Below are positions 34,976-43,312 of a stretch of DNA of 64,000 nt, piece by piece. This DNA is from Bacillus sp. ISL-45 (GTDB lineage: Bacteria > Bacillota > Bacilli > Bacillales > Cytobacillaceae), in NCBI RefSeq assembly GCF_018613195.1, contig NZ_JAGGQQ010000019.1, positions 248,001 to 312,000 of the forward strand, read 5' to 3'. Within the stretch, counting starts at the first letter, position 1. Every line of letters begins with the position of its first letter. The notes under the pieces are model-generated. The model had not been told where the DNA came from and made no database searches. It saw nothing but the letters and a program-made list of their open reading frames with translations. A program made the position numbers and the translations under genes.

Positions 34976-35962
34976 ATGCTCAAAGCTTTTTTAAAGGACA
35001 GGCTTCTGCTGATTATGATATACATATTGAATTTGGCCAGTATCCTGCTGTTTTTCTATCTTAGTGTACCGGCGGATATGGAGTTTTTCTACCCGGTGTC
35101 GATTGGCCTGTTTTTGCTGGTGGTTTATTTGGTGATGGACTGGCTGCGATTCTACCCTGCGAACTCTGCAGTTGCACAACAGTTTAGGAATCAGGACGCA
35201 GAGCTCAAAGCTCATACGGAGGAACAGAAAGCTTTTACGAATTTGATATCCAAGACAGTTAGTGAAAACTCAAAAAAATACAACGAATTGAAGGAGCAAA
35301 ATAAAGAAAGAATCTATTTTCTGTCACACTGGATGCACCATTTAAAGACACCAGTATCAGTGATCGAATTGATCATCAATAAAGAAGAAACATCAGAGGT
35401 GCTTAATAAGATTCAACAGGAAAACAAACGCCTGCAGTCTTCTATAGAACAAGGTTTAACAATGATCAGAATGGACAGCTTTGAAAATGACTATGAACTT
35501 AAGAGTGTTGATTTGCTCTCAACATTGCGGAAACTGATTAACGCCCGAAAAAGAGAGTGCATTTACCAGTCCATTTTCCCTTCAATTGAGTTTGAGGAAG
35601 AGCAAGCAATTATTATCACCGACCCAAAGTGGAATGAGATTTTAATTGACCAGATTATTTCCAATGCCATTAAGTACTCTGGGGAAAAGGAAGGAAACAA
35701 AAAGCTGGTTTTTCAGATTGAAAGAAAGGGCGAACACATTTGTCTATCACTTGTTGATCAAGGAGTGGGAATTCCAGACTATGATTTAGAGCGGGTGTTC
35801 CAGCCATTTTTTACAGGTGAAAATGGACGTAAGTATCAAAACTCAACTGGAATCGGATTGTATCTTAGTAAAAAAATTGCCGACAAACTCGGAGCTGCGA
35901 TTGAGATCCAATCCAAGTCAGGCAAAGGGACGACGGTCCGAATCAAGTGGCTAGCCGGTTAA
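34976..35962 (+). CDS. Intramembrane-sensing histidine kinase (BceS-like)
   Basis: 328 residues. Two N-terminal helices (about residues 9-27 and 35-53) with almost no external loop, the mark of intramembrane-sensing kinases. Phospho-His121 in WMHHLKTPVSVIE. HATPase: N box LIDQIISNAIKYS, G1 VDQGVGI, G2 STGIGLYLSKKIA. Starts one base after the regulator's stop. In Bce systems such kinases are driven by the paired transporter. Confidence 0.9.
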   Translation: MLKAFLKDRLLLIMIYILNLASILLFFYLSVPADMEFFYPVSIGLFLLVVYLVMDWLRFYPANSAVAQQFRNQDAELKAHTEEQKAFTNLISKTVSENSKKYNELKEQNKERIYFLSHWMHHLKTPVSVIELIINKEETSEVLNKIQQENKRLQSSIEQGLTMIRMDSFENDYELKSVDLLSTLRKLINARKRECIYQSIFPSIEFEEEQAIIITDPKWNEILIDQIISNAIKYSGEKEGNKKLVFQIERKGEHICLSLVDQGVGIPDYDLERVFQPFFTGENGRKYQNSTGIGLYLSKKIADKLGAAIEIQSKSGKGTTVRIKWLAG

Positions 35963-35970
35963 AGTGATTG

Positions 35971-36000
35971 AATACCTTACAAAAGTGTAAGGTATTTTTT
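35971..36000 (+). terminator. Terminator after the two-component genes
   Basis: Perfect 11-bp palindrome AATACCTTACA/TGTAAGGTATT with AAAG loop, followed by T. Its centre TTACA-AAAG-TGTAA also fits the TnACA-N4-TGTAA pattern known for BceR-type operators. Confidence 0.85.
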
Positions 36001-36207
36001 GGCGTCATCGATGGCTGCCTGAAAATGAACCAATTAGGATGTAGATATAAGGGTCAGGTTAGTGAACTGGTAACTAGTTCGGACAAAAATTGTGGGAAGA
36101 ACTGATGGAATCGCCTAAGTCAGTGACACCTTGGTTAAAGATTTCGGGGTGAGCTGTTAAATGTCCGAACCCGGCGCAACTTGGAAAGAAATTTAAGGGG
36201 GAATAGG

Positions 36208-36972
36208 ATGGCTATTTTAGAAGCAAATAATATAGTGAAGGTGTATGGTGGGTCGAGTGGAGATAGTTCAACCACTGCTCTGGATGGGGTCAGTCTTACG
36301 GTTAAAGAAGGAGAGTTTGTTGCTATAATGGGGCCTTCTGGCAGCGGTAAAACAACTTTGCTGAACATTCTTAGCGGCATTGATCAGCTTACTTCTGGGG
36401 AAGTGAAAATTGCCGGTCAGGAAGTAAGCGAAATGTCAGGCGATGAACTTGCCCTATTCCGCCGTAGGAAGCTAGGGTTTGTGTTTCAGGAGTTCAATCT
36501 TTTGGACAGCTTGACGGTTAAGGAAAATATTATGCTGCCAATGGTGCTGGAAAAGAAATCGGCGAGCGAAATGGAAGTGAAAGTACAGGAGTTGGCTCAA
36601 CTTTTCGAAATTCAATCTACCTTGGATAAGTACCCTTACAACATATCTGGCGGACAGCAGCAGCGAACCGCGGTCAGCCGCGCGCTGGTAAATGAGCCTG
36701 CCATCATATTCGCTGATGAACCAACAGGGAATTTAGATTCTAAAGCCTCCGCAATCATCATGGAGTGTTTTGAAAAAATCGTTACCGAATTTAAGACAAC
36801 TGTCCTCCTTGTCACGCATGATGTTTTCGCAGCCAGTTATTGTCAAAAGGTTGTTTTTATCAAAGACGGGAAGATTCATTCGAGTATCGTGAAAAAAGGG
36901 GACAGGAAGGAGTTCCTGGATCGAATCATGGATAACTTAGCCGTCCTTGGAGGGAGAACCTATGACATTTAA
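36208..36972 (+). CDS. Bce-type ABC transporter ATP-binding protein
   Basis: 254 residues. Walker A GPSGSGKTTL, Q-loop FQEFNLL, signature YNISGGQQQRTAVSRA, Walker B IIFADEPTGNLD, switch TVLLVTHD. LolD/MacB/BceA class. Start set by GGGGGAATAGG before MAILEANN; a further upstream frame has no ribosome site. Its gene overlaps the permease by 11 bases. Confidence 0.92.
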   Translation: MAILEANNIVKVYGGSSGDSSTTALDGVSLTVKEGEFVAIMGPSGSGKTTLLNILSGIDQLTSGEVKIAGQEVSEMSGDELALFRRRKLGFVFQEFNLLDSLTVKENIMLPMVLEKKSASEMEVKVQELAQLFEIQSTLDKYPYNISGGQQQRTAVSRALVNEPAIIFADEPTGNLDSKASAIIMECFEKIVTEFKTTVLLVTHDVFAASYCQKVVFIKDGKIHSSIVKKGDRKEFLDRIMDNLAVLGGRTYDI

Positions 36973-38896
36973 CCAAATTGTCTGGAAGATGGCGAAAGTT
37001 AATTATAAGAAATATATCTTTTATTACCTATGCAACAGTTTTGCGGTGATGTTCTTCTTTATGTTCTCGACCGTTTATTTTAACAACAGGGTTGAGCAAG
37101 GGAAGAAATTGGAGAGCCTTCAGGATGCTCTTTCTATACCTGGTGCTGCACTGATCATTTTTACTGTTTTCTTCATCAGCTATGCCCACAGTGTTTTTAT
37201 CAAACAGAGAAGGAGTGAGTTTGGGCTGTTCATGACTCTGGGTATGGCAAGAAGAGACATCACTAAATTGCTGCTCCTTGAAAATGGTGTGATTGCAATA
37301 CTCTCCATTCTCTCGGGTTTACTTGCTGGAGCCGTATTCTCCAGACTATTTTTCATGCTGTTAATGAATTTGATCGAACTTAAAGATGTTCCATTTCATT
37401 TCTCTGGTAAAATGTTTGTTTTCTCAATAGGAGCTTTTCTGGCAGTGTTTTTGCTGGCTGTCGGAAAATCATTGTTTGAGACGCTAAGAAGCAGCCTGAT
37501 CTTAAGCATGAAAAGCAACAGATTTGCGGAGACGCTTAAAATGAGAAGTCCTTTCATAGGAGCATTTGGTCTGCTTATAATGATCGGTTCTCTATTGATT
37601 CTGTATTTTACCTTTGAGGAATCTTCAGGGGCACTCCTCCCGCTTTGGACAATGGCGATGTTTTTGGGTTTATATATTTCCCTTAGCCAATCTGGCAGTT
37701 TCCTTATCAATATAGCGAAAAAATTCCCGGGATTTTATTATCGCAGATTGCTTTTCCTGAGCAGCCTTGAGTATAAGTTTAAACAACTGACATCCATTAT
37801 TATGCTTTTGACTGTGATGATCATGATTACGATTCTTTATAGCGCGTTATTATTGACGTTTTACAAGGGTTCGGAAAAGGATGCTGTTAATAACAATCCA
37901 TATGACACAGCTTTTTTTCAGTCAGAAACAAAGAACATAATTTCAGATGCTGAACTTAAAGAAACATTTGAATGGGAAGAGCATTTAAAGATTCCGATCT
38001 TCAATTACTATGAAAAAATGATTTATGTTGAAGGATATCAAACTTATCACTTTATGTCACTAGAGGACTTCAATAAATTGACGTCACAGCGGGCAAAGCT
38101 GAAAAATACAGAATTTCTGTTTTATTTAAATTCTGAACCAGAATTTGCTCATACTGAAATTACTGAATCCCTAAAGCTCTCAATAATGGGCGAAGAGAAA
38201 ACTTTTACCCTGAAGGATAAGGTGATTGAAAGAAATATTAACCTTCTGCCCAAGACGCATGAATTCATTGTGGTGAATACGGAAGTGTTGGAGAATTTAA
38301 GGCAATCAGTTAATGGATACGAATTGATGCTTCATTTATTGAACCTATCAGATTGGAAAGAGAGCGAAAAGGCAGTTGAACAATTAAAAGGACAATTCCA
38401 GGCCGGGAATCGAGAAACACCTCCAATGGATTATCCTGATATACATTATACTGCCGAAGAAGATCTTTTCCGTATTGCTTCTAAAATAGGGGACTATCAA
38501 ACAAACAAAACAACCAACGGAATGATGTTCTATGTTACCACATTCTTAAGCATCTTGTTCTTTTTTGGCACCTTTGTACTATTATATCTAAATCTATTTT
38601 CCGAAATGGATACTGAAAAAATGAAGTATCGGAAACTAAACAAAATAGGGATGTCTTCAAATGAAATCAAGCAAAACGTAACAAGAGAATTAGCCACGAT
38701 ATATTTCGTTCCAACCATACTAGGAACAATGCTGGTCTTTTTGTACCTGGCAATCTTGTCAACAGATGTCGGAGGAATTATGCAAAATCCAGAAATGTTG
38801 ATGCACTTCCTGCAGATTGGCGGAATTTACGTGGTGAGCCAGGTGGGATCCTTCTTTTATGCGAGGAAAAAGATGTTGTGGCAGATGATAAATTAG
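36962..38896 (+). CDS. Bce-type FtsX-family ABC permease
   Basis: 644 residues from the ATG behind GGAGGGAGAACCT. Ten predicted helices, with the large extracellular domain of about 200 residues between helices 7 and 8 (roughly 300-520) that is diagnostic of BceB/peptide-detoxification permeases. Works with the upstream ATPase to free cell-wall intermediates from peptide antibiotics and to signal to the kinase. Which antibiotic cannot be read from sequence. Confidence 0.9.
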   Translation: MTFNQIVWKMAKVNYKKYIFYYLCNSFAVMFFFMFSTVYFNNRVEQGKKLESLQDALSIPGAALIIFTVFFISYAHSVFIKQRRSEFGLFMTLGMARRDITKLLLLENGVIAILSILSGLLAGAVFSRLFFMLLMNLIELKDVPFHFSGKMFVFSIGAFLAVFLLAVGKSLFETLRSSLILSMKSNRFAETLKMRSPFIGAFGLLIMIGSLLILYFTFEESSGALLPLWTMAMFLGLYISLSQSGSFLINIAKKFPGFYYRRLLFLSSLEYKFKQLTSIIMLLTVMIMITILYSALLLTFYKGSEKDAVNNNPYDTAFFQSETKNIISDAELKETFEWEEHLKIPIFNYYEKMIYVEGYQTYHFMSLEDFNKLTSQRAKLKNTEFLFYLNSEPEFAHTEITESLKLSIMGEEKTFTLKDKVIERNINLLPKTHEFIVVNTEVLENLRQSVNGYELMLHLLNLSDWKESEKAVEQLKGQFQAGNRETPPMDYPDIHYTAEEDLFRIASKIGDYQTNKTTNGMMFYVTTFLSILFFFGTFVLLYLNLFSEMDTEKMKYRKLNKIGMSSNEIKQNVTRELATIYFVPTILGTMLVFLYLAILSTDVGGIMQNPEMLMHFLQIGGIYVVSQVGSFFYARKKMLWQMIN

Positions 38897-38901
38897 AACT
38901 T

Positions 38902-38940
38902 AAGCCGCCGCTTTCCAAAGAGGAAGGCGGTTTAATTTTT
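38902..38940 (+). terminator. Terminator after the Bce-type operon
   Basis: AAGCCGCC/GGCGGTTT stem extended by CTTTCC/GGAAG, then T-rich. Confidence 0.8.
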
Positions 38941-39114
38941 CTGCCAACATCGACTGATTTACTTTTTATTAAAGGTTATCCTTTAAATCGAATGAAATCT
39001 CAACTCTACTAAAGGGTTGGGATTTTTTAGTGGGTTTTTAAAAGGATTTTATATGTCATCAAGCGAATAGGTTAAAGGTTAATAATATACTGATAGGGAA
39101 AAACGGTGTTAAAA

Positions 39115-39903
39115 ATGGAGCAAGCAACTGAACATATCAGAGCAGTTACGAAAACAATAGAATATATGAAGGAAAACATTAATGAAGAACTCACTTCGGA
39201 TAAGCTGGCAGCGGTTGCAGGGTACAGTCCTTATCATTTTTCGAGGGTGTTCAAGGAGGTCACTGGTGTTTCTCCAAGGCATTATCTTTCTGCATTAAGA
39301 ATCGAAGCTGGGAAGGAGATGCTGATGGAATCATCCTCGCACTCCATTCTTAAGACATTGCTTGATATCGGTTTTCATAGTCTGGGGACTTTCAGTTCAA
39401 AATTCAAGCAATTTGTTGGTCAATCACCCAAGCAATTTCAAAAAGATGCATTGAAGCTCCATCGGTTTATAAACGAGATGGATGAAAGGGAGAATGCAGT
39501 TCCTAATGATGTAAGGCTGCCTGCCGTCCAATGCAGGATAGAGGCTCCGGAGAACTTTAGAGGCCTTATTTTTGTCGGGTTATTTCCCCGTCCGATTCCC
39601 GACCAGACACCCATTGCAGGTACAGCTTTAAGACACACACAACGTAATTACACCTTCACTAGAGTCCCAAATGGTACCTATTATGTTTTGGCAACTGCGA
39701 TTCCAAGGAGCTTGAATCCCCGGGATTACTTTTTGCTGTCTAAAAGCTTGCGAGGAAAGGCTGAAGGGTCTATTGAAATCTCAACCGGCAGCTGGATAGA
39801 AGTACATATAAAACTAAGGGAACCCATGCCTTATGATCCTCCTATTCTCGTCAATTTGCCGAGTCTCTTATTTGAAAAAGATAGCAAACTAGAAGAAAAA
39901 TAA
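39115..39903 (+). CDS. AraC-family regulator
   Basis: 262 residues. Two AraC helix-turn-helices at the N-terminus (ELTSDKLAAVAGYSPYHFSR, then SILKTLLDIGFHSLGTFSSK and FKQFVGQSPKQFQ). The C-terminal ~140 residues are an effector-binding-like domain of unknown ligand. Start ATG chosen; a GTG at 39106 is an alternative. Followed by a VOC and an SRPBCC gene in the same direction that it may control. Confidence 0.85.
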   Translation: MEQATEHIRAVTKTIEYMKENINEELTSDKLAAVAGYSPYHFSRVFKEVTGVSPRHYLSALRIEAGKEMLMESSSHSILKTLLDIGFHSLGTFSSKFKQFVGQSPKQFQKDALKLHRFINEMDERENAVPNDVRLPAVQCRIEAPENFRGLIFVGLFPRPIPDQTPIAGTALRHTQRNYTFTRVPNGTYYVLATAIPRSLNPRDYFLLSKSLRGKAEGSIEISTGSWIEVHIKLREPMPYDPPILVNLPSLLFEKDSKLEEK

Positions 39904-39945
39904 TCGATTAGATTATGGTAATTTTATGAAAAAGGAGTGATGGTA

Positions 39946-40308
39946 ATGTTAAACAAAGTTTGTGTATTAACGATAAAGGTTGATGACATCGAAAAAGCGC
40001 TTGAGTTCTATACCAAGGTGCTCGATTTCGAAGTCTCTAAACATTATGGGGAAAATATCGTTTCATTGCTACATAAAAAGATCCCTATTGTGCTGGAGAA
40101 GACTGAAGGATCTATTTCTGCTGGAGGTCAGAAGGTTCTGATAGGCATACTGTCTGATAATCTTGATGAGGATGTAAATCGTCTGCGAGGAAGAGGCGCA
40201 CATATCTTGTTTGATGAATCCAGACCGTGCCCGCCAGGAAGATACAACATTGTTGAGGATCCATTCGGCAATCAGCTGGAGCTCGTGGAGTTTTCTAATT
40301 TTCAATAG
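39946..40308 (+). CDS. VOC family (glyoxalase fold) protein
   Basis: 120 residues: VCVLTIKVDDIEKALEFYTK, then IPIVLEKTE, then the closing strand YNIVEDPFGNQLELVEF with the typical DPxGNxxxL. Metal-binding Glu near the C-terminus. Start by AAAGGAGTGATGGTA. The substrate is unknown. Confidence 0.87.
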   Translation: MLNKVCVLTIKVDDIEKALEFYTKVLDFEVSKHYGENIVSLLHKKIPIVLEKTEGSISAGGQKVLIGILSDNLDEDVNRLRGRGAHILFDESRPCPPGRYNIVEDPFGNQLELVEFSNFQ

Positions 40309-40320
40309 GGGGCCAAGTTT

Positions 40321-40806
40321 ATGGAGAATATTTTGGCAGAAGTTAAACAAGAAATTACAGTTAATGTGCATGTTGAATTAATTTGGCATGCCTGGACAAT
40401 ATCAGACCGGGTTGCCCTGTGGTTTGCGCCAGAAACAAACATTGAAGCAAAAGTTGGCGGAGCGTACGAGCTTTATTTTATTCCTGGCAATAGAACGGGA
40501 ATGAATACGAAAGGATGCAAGGTACTGAAGCTGAATTTTTTTCGAGAGCTGGTATTTGAATGGAAGGGACCTGATCAGTTCAGTTCACTGATGAACATGG
40601 GAGAACAACTGACAATCGTCTCAGTAAATTTTGAAAAAATAGAGGACAATACAACAAAGGTGACTGTACGTCACACAGGCTTCAAAGAGGACGAGGTATG
40701 GACTGAAGCGGTTAAGTGGCATGAAATGGCCTGGTCGGGAGTTTTAAAAAGCCTGAAAAATGCCTTGGAAACAGGAAAAGGTGAGCTTTGCTGCCAACCG
40801 GAATAA
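40321..40806 (+). CDS. SRPBCC/AHSA1-like protein
   Basis: 161 residues with an activator-of-Hsp90-like START fold: VELIWHAWTISDRVALWFAP near the start, LVFEWKGPDQF in the middle, TKVTVRHTGF and a C-terminal helix (AVKWHEMAWSGVLKSLKNAL). Probably binds a small hydrophobic ligand. 12 bases after the VOC gene, so one operon. Confidence 0.85.
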   Translation: MENILAEVKQEITVNVHVELIWHAWTISDRVALWFAPETNIEAKVGGAYELYFIPGNRTGMNTKGCKVLKLNFFRELVFEWKGPDQFSSLMNMGEQLTIVSVNFEKIEDNTTKVTVRHTGFKEDEVWTEAVKWHEMAWSGVLKSLKNALETGKGELCCQPE

Positions 40807-40875
40807 AGCCGTAAAATTATTAAAGAATTCTCTTTGGAAGTGCGAAATCATAAAAAAACAGTACAAGTAATGTAG

Positions 40876-40915
40876 AAAAAAGCATGGTGATTAGCAATTA
40901 ATCATCATGCTTTTT
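40876..40915 (+). terminator. Terminator after the VOC/SRPBCC genes
   Basis: AAAAGCATGGTGATTA/TAATCATCATGCTTTT, 16 bp with one mismatch, then T. Confidence 0.88.
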
Positions 40916-41000
40916 AACTACTTAATTTTTTAATTCAAAGTCATTATGATTGGAATTACAATTTCATTTGAGTTTTCAAAGAAATACCCGAGCTGATAAA

Positions 41001-41190
41001 TAGTCGGAAAAATTCCGCTTAATAAGTAAATTGCACTGAAAATAGACTAAATAGACGGAGAAATTCCGTCTATTAACTCGAAAAACACTAAATTGGTGGA
41101 TTTTGCTTGGCATAACCGGAAAAACTCCGCTTATTTAGCCAAAAACGTTTTTCATTCTGAATATAATTGGAAAAACTCCGCTTATTTAAG
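41001..41190. repeat. Four spaced CGGA-hairpin repeats
   Basis: Short hairpins at 41005 (CGGAA-AAA-TTCCG), 41052 (TAGACGGA-GAAAT-TCCGTCTA), 41117 (CGGA-AAAAC-TCCG) and 41168 (GGA-AAAAC-TCC), mostly followed by GCTTATT-like sequence. Core spacings are 51, 61 and 51 bp. The rest of 40916-41354 shows nothing else. Confidence 0.6.
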
Positions 41191-41354
41191 GACCAAACTT
41201 CATTCTCCTAGTGCATCTATGTTATGTACGGAAATTTTCCATTCCCATATAAACTAACAGCATGAGAATGTTCATTCTAACTTTACTAATTGGGATGCTA
41301 ATTACAGTATTAATTATCAAATAAAATTGGTCATAAACACGTTCCTATACCAAT

Positions 41355-41397
41355 TAAAAATAGCATGCTAAATCGTAAACGATTTAACATGCTATTT
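41355..41397 (-). terminator. Terminator of the redoxin gene
   Basis: AAATAGCATGCTAAATCG/CGATTTAACATGCTATTT, 18 bp with one mismatch and TAAA loop; on the minus strand it is followed by TTTTT. Confidence 0.85.
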
Positions 41398-41463
41398 GAT
41401 TTGATTTTCGCGTTTTGTACTCCAAGAGAACCCTTTAGGAAAATTATAGGCGGTGCTTTCTTT

Positions 41464-41985
41464 TTACTCCTCAGGTTTCTCCCCGTTCGCAATATCAGCA
41501 GCGTATGGGATTATTCCTTCCGCTTCTGTACCGAATGTATCGATTTGCTGCGAGTGAAGAACAGTGCCGTCTTTATCAATAACAGCGAATCCTCTGACCG
41601 ATATTGGAGACTCAGGGTCCAATAGGTTCACCTTCTTGATCAGCTTCAAGTCCTTGTCCGATATAACGGGATATTCCAGTCCGAGCTCTTCTTTCATCGC
41701 TTTATGTTCTTTAACTGAGGATGCGCTTACTGCATAAATGTTTCCTGGAAACTGGCTGAATGATTCTTTTCGGTTTTGCAGCTCGACCAGCTGCGATTTA
41801 CAGAAGTCTCAACCAACTCCGGTGAAAAAGAAAACAAGCGCTGGCTCATCCATATTCTCAAAGGATACTTCCTCACCGGTTTCATCCGGAAGGGAAAGTC
41901 CTTTTGATTCAGGTTCATCTCCTGAACAGCCGCTTATAATAGCACCGATTATCAATAGCATGATTAAAAAGATTGATTTTTTCAT
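41464..41985 (-). CDS. Redoxin (thioredoxin-fold) lipoprotein with in-frame UGA; candidate selenoprotein
   Basis: 174 codons including the stop. The ATG follows TAAGGAGGTGCATCC. Residues 1-20 are a lipoprotein signal (MLLIIGAIISGC, lipid on Cys20). The mature part is a TlpA/AhpC-type redoxin: LVFFFTGVG-[UGA]-DFCKSQLVELQ, then IYAVSASSVKEHKAM, YPVISDKDL, then VRGFAVIDKDGTVLHSQ. Codon 59 is TGA (41811-41809), exactly where the first Cys of the CxxC active site belongs; Cys62 is the second. A SECIS-like hairpin follows. If decoded as selenocysteine this is a membrane-anchored U-x-x-C thiol oxidoreductase. The alternative is a nonsense mutation of a Cys codon. Standard calling would see only the piece from an internal ATG at 41697. 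Confidence 0.72.
41762..41808 (-). promoter_or_regulatory. SECIS-like stem-loop after the UGA codon
   Basis: On the mRNA: 14 bases after UGA begins GCAGCU, loop GGUCG, AGCUGC, a perfect 6-bp stem (41794-41778). The apical loop starts 20 nt after the UGA, opens with GG and reads GGUC, like E. coli fdhF. Outer pairing GA(C)UUCU with AGAAUC brackets it. This fits bacterial SECIS rules as I know them. Confidence 0.6.
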
Positions 41986-42115
41986 GGATGCACCTCCTTA
42001 TGTATGTTAATAAGTATATAAGTCTTTTGCTGAAATCTCATTATATCATTTATGAAGGTTTTGTTTCGAGTAACGGGCTTGTTATGAGATATTTTTAAAA
42101 ATCTGGAAAATAGAC

Positions 42116-42140
42116 GTTTATACAAACCCCACTCGGGAAT
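42116..42140 (+). promoter_or_regulatory. SigB-type promoter for the Mn catalase
   Basis: GTTTAT (42116-42121), 13 bases, GGGAAT (42135-42140): a full match to GTTTMW-N12-15-GGGWAW, 39 bases before the start. Confidence 0.72.
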
Positions 42141-42179
42141 GAGTCTAAGTGTAAAAATATACTTGATGGAGGCTGAATA

Positions 42180-42962
42180 ATGTACATTCACAAAAAAGAA
42201 TTATTGTTCCCTGTCCAAGTTAAAAGCCCCAATCCAGCACATGCAGCTGCAGTACTTGAACAATTTGGCGGTGCCAACGGTGAACTGAAAGCCTGTCTTC
42301 AATACTTTGCCCAAAGCTTTAGCACTCCTGATCCGGCGATCCGAGATTTACTGATGGATATTTCTACAGAGGAAATTTCCCATCTTGAAATGGTTGGTGA
42401 GTGTATCACCCAGTTAATGGGTGGTCCTGATATGGAGCAAAAGAAGGAAGAGATGGGTGCAGATGAACGGAAGATGTCCGGTGAAGGGAATATTCTGTCT
42501 GATGCCAAGAGCCATATCAACAATATGATGCACTTCAACTTTAATTCTACTGTTCAGAAAAGCATGATTCTAGATGGTCACGGACTAGATTTTGTGGATT
42601 CTTCAGGAACTCCATTTACAGGTAATTTCATCAATAACGTTGGCGATCTCGTCGCCAATCTGCAATCAGATTTAGCGGCTGAACTCCGCGCGAAAAAAGT
42701 ATATGAAGAGTTATATCGTCATGTAGACGACCCGGGGGCAAGGGAAATGTTCCAATTCCTGATTGATCGTGAAGCAGCCCATGCGGAACTTTTCGAAGAA
42801 GCGATCATCCGCGCAAAAGAATTGGAAAACAAAAAAGCCCATCAAACAGGCGACCATGTTAATATGTATTTTGACTTATCACTCGGAGGCCTGGCCAAGA
42901 ATGAATTCAGTTTTGCCAAACAAGCAAAAGTATTTGAAGGCCCGGTCGAACCGAAAGAATAA
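42180..42962 (+). CDS. Manganese catalase
   Basis: 260 residues, a ferritin-like four-helix bundle of the Mn-catalase family: GGANGELKACLQYFAQSF with Glu ligand, DISTEEISHLEMVGECI with the E-x2-H pair, and later DREAAHAELFEEAI with the second E/H set. Breaks down hydrogen peroxide with a di-Mn centre. Length is close to the Bacillus YdbD type. ATG behind TGGAGGCTGAATA, with SigB-type promoter upstream, as expected for a general-stress catalase. Confidence 0.88.
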   Translation: MYIHKKELLFPVQVKSPNPAHAAAVLEQFGGANGELKACLQYFAQSFSTPDPAIRDLLMDISTEEISHLEMVGECITQLMGGPDMEQKKEEMGADERKMSGEGNILSDAKSHINNMMHFNFNSTVQKSMILDGHGLDFVDSSGTPFTGNFINNVGDLVANLQSDLAAELRAKKVYEELYRHVDDPGAREMFQFLIDREAAHAELFEEAIIRAKELENKKAHQTGDHVNMYFDLSLGGLAKNEFSFAKQAKVFEGPVEPKE

Positions 42963-42971
42963 ATTTTATAG

Positions 42972-43005
42972 AACCCTCTGAATCGTTGGATTTGGAGGGT
43001 TTTTG
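42972..43005 (+). terminator. Terminator after the Mn catalase
   Basis: AACCCTC/GAGGGTT stem with inner pairing and T run. Confidence 0.82.
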
Positions 43006-43147
43006 CTTACTCTTTGGAAATTTTAGCAGTGAACCATTCATTGGGACACCGGAAGTCAGCCTTAAACATGGAATCTTCTCCTAAATAAAGGGTATTTTCA
43101 TGTTCTTACAGAAGTAATTTAGTAAAACAAAGATAAAGGGAGTCAGC

Positions 43148-43303
43148 ATGAAAAAAGGTAAATTTTTATTCCTTGTAGGATTGTTCACATACATGTCCGG
43201 CATCTATTTGTCCACAATATGGGTTGCAGCAGGCGCAGCCATAGGTATTTCAGGTGGTCTGATTATGGGAATCAGTACATATTATTTAGCAATGAAAAAT
43301 TGA
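43148..43303 (+). CDS. Small membrane protein of 51 residues
   Basis: Begins MKKGKFLFLVGLFTYM behind AAAGGGAG; two hydrophobic segments rich in Gly and Ala (AAGAAIGISGGLIMGI). Too short for most gene callers, but the ribosome site and composition are convincing. Convergent with the J-domain gene, 9 bases apart. Confidence 0.6.
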   Translation: MKKGKFLFLVGLFTYMSGIYLSTIWVAAGAAIGISGGLIMGISTYYLAMKN

Positions 43304-43312
43304 TTTCCATCA

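Noticed and set aside
41738-42010. 90-codon plus-strand ORF over the redoxin gene
   Set aside because: Shadow of the minus-strand redoxin frame, which has signal peptide, motifs and ribosome site.
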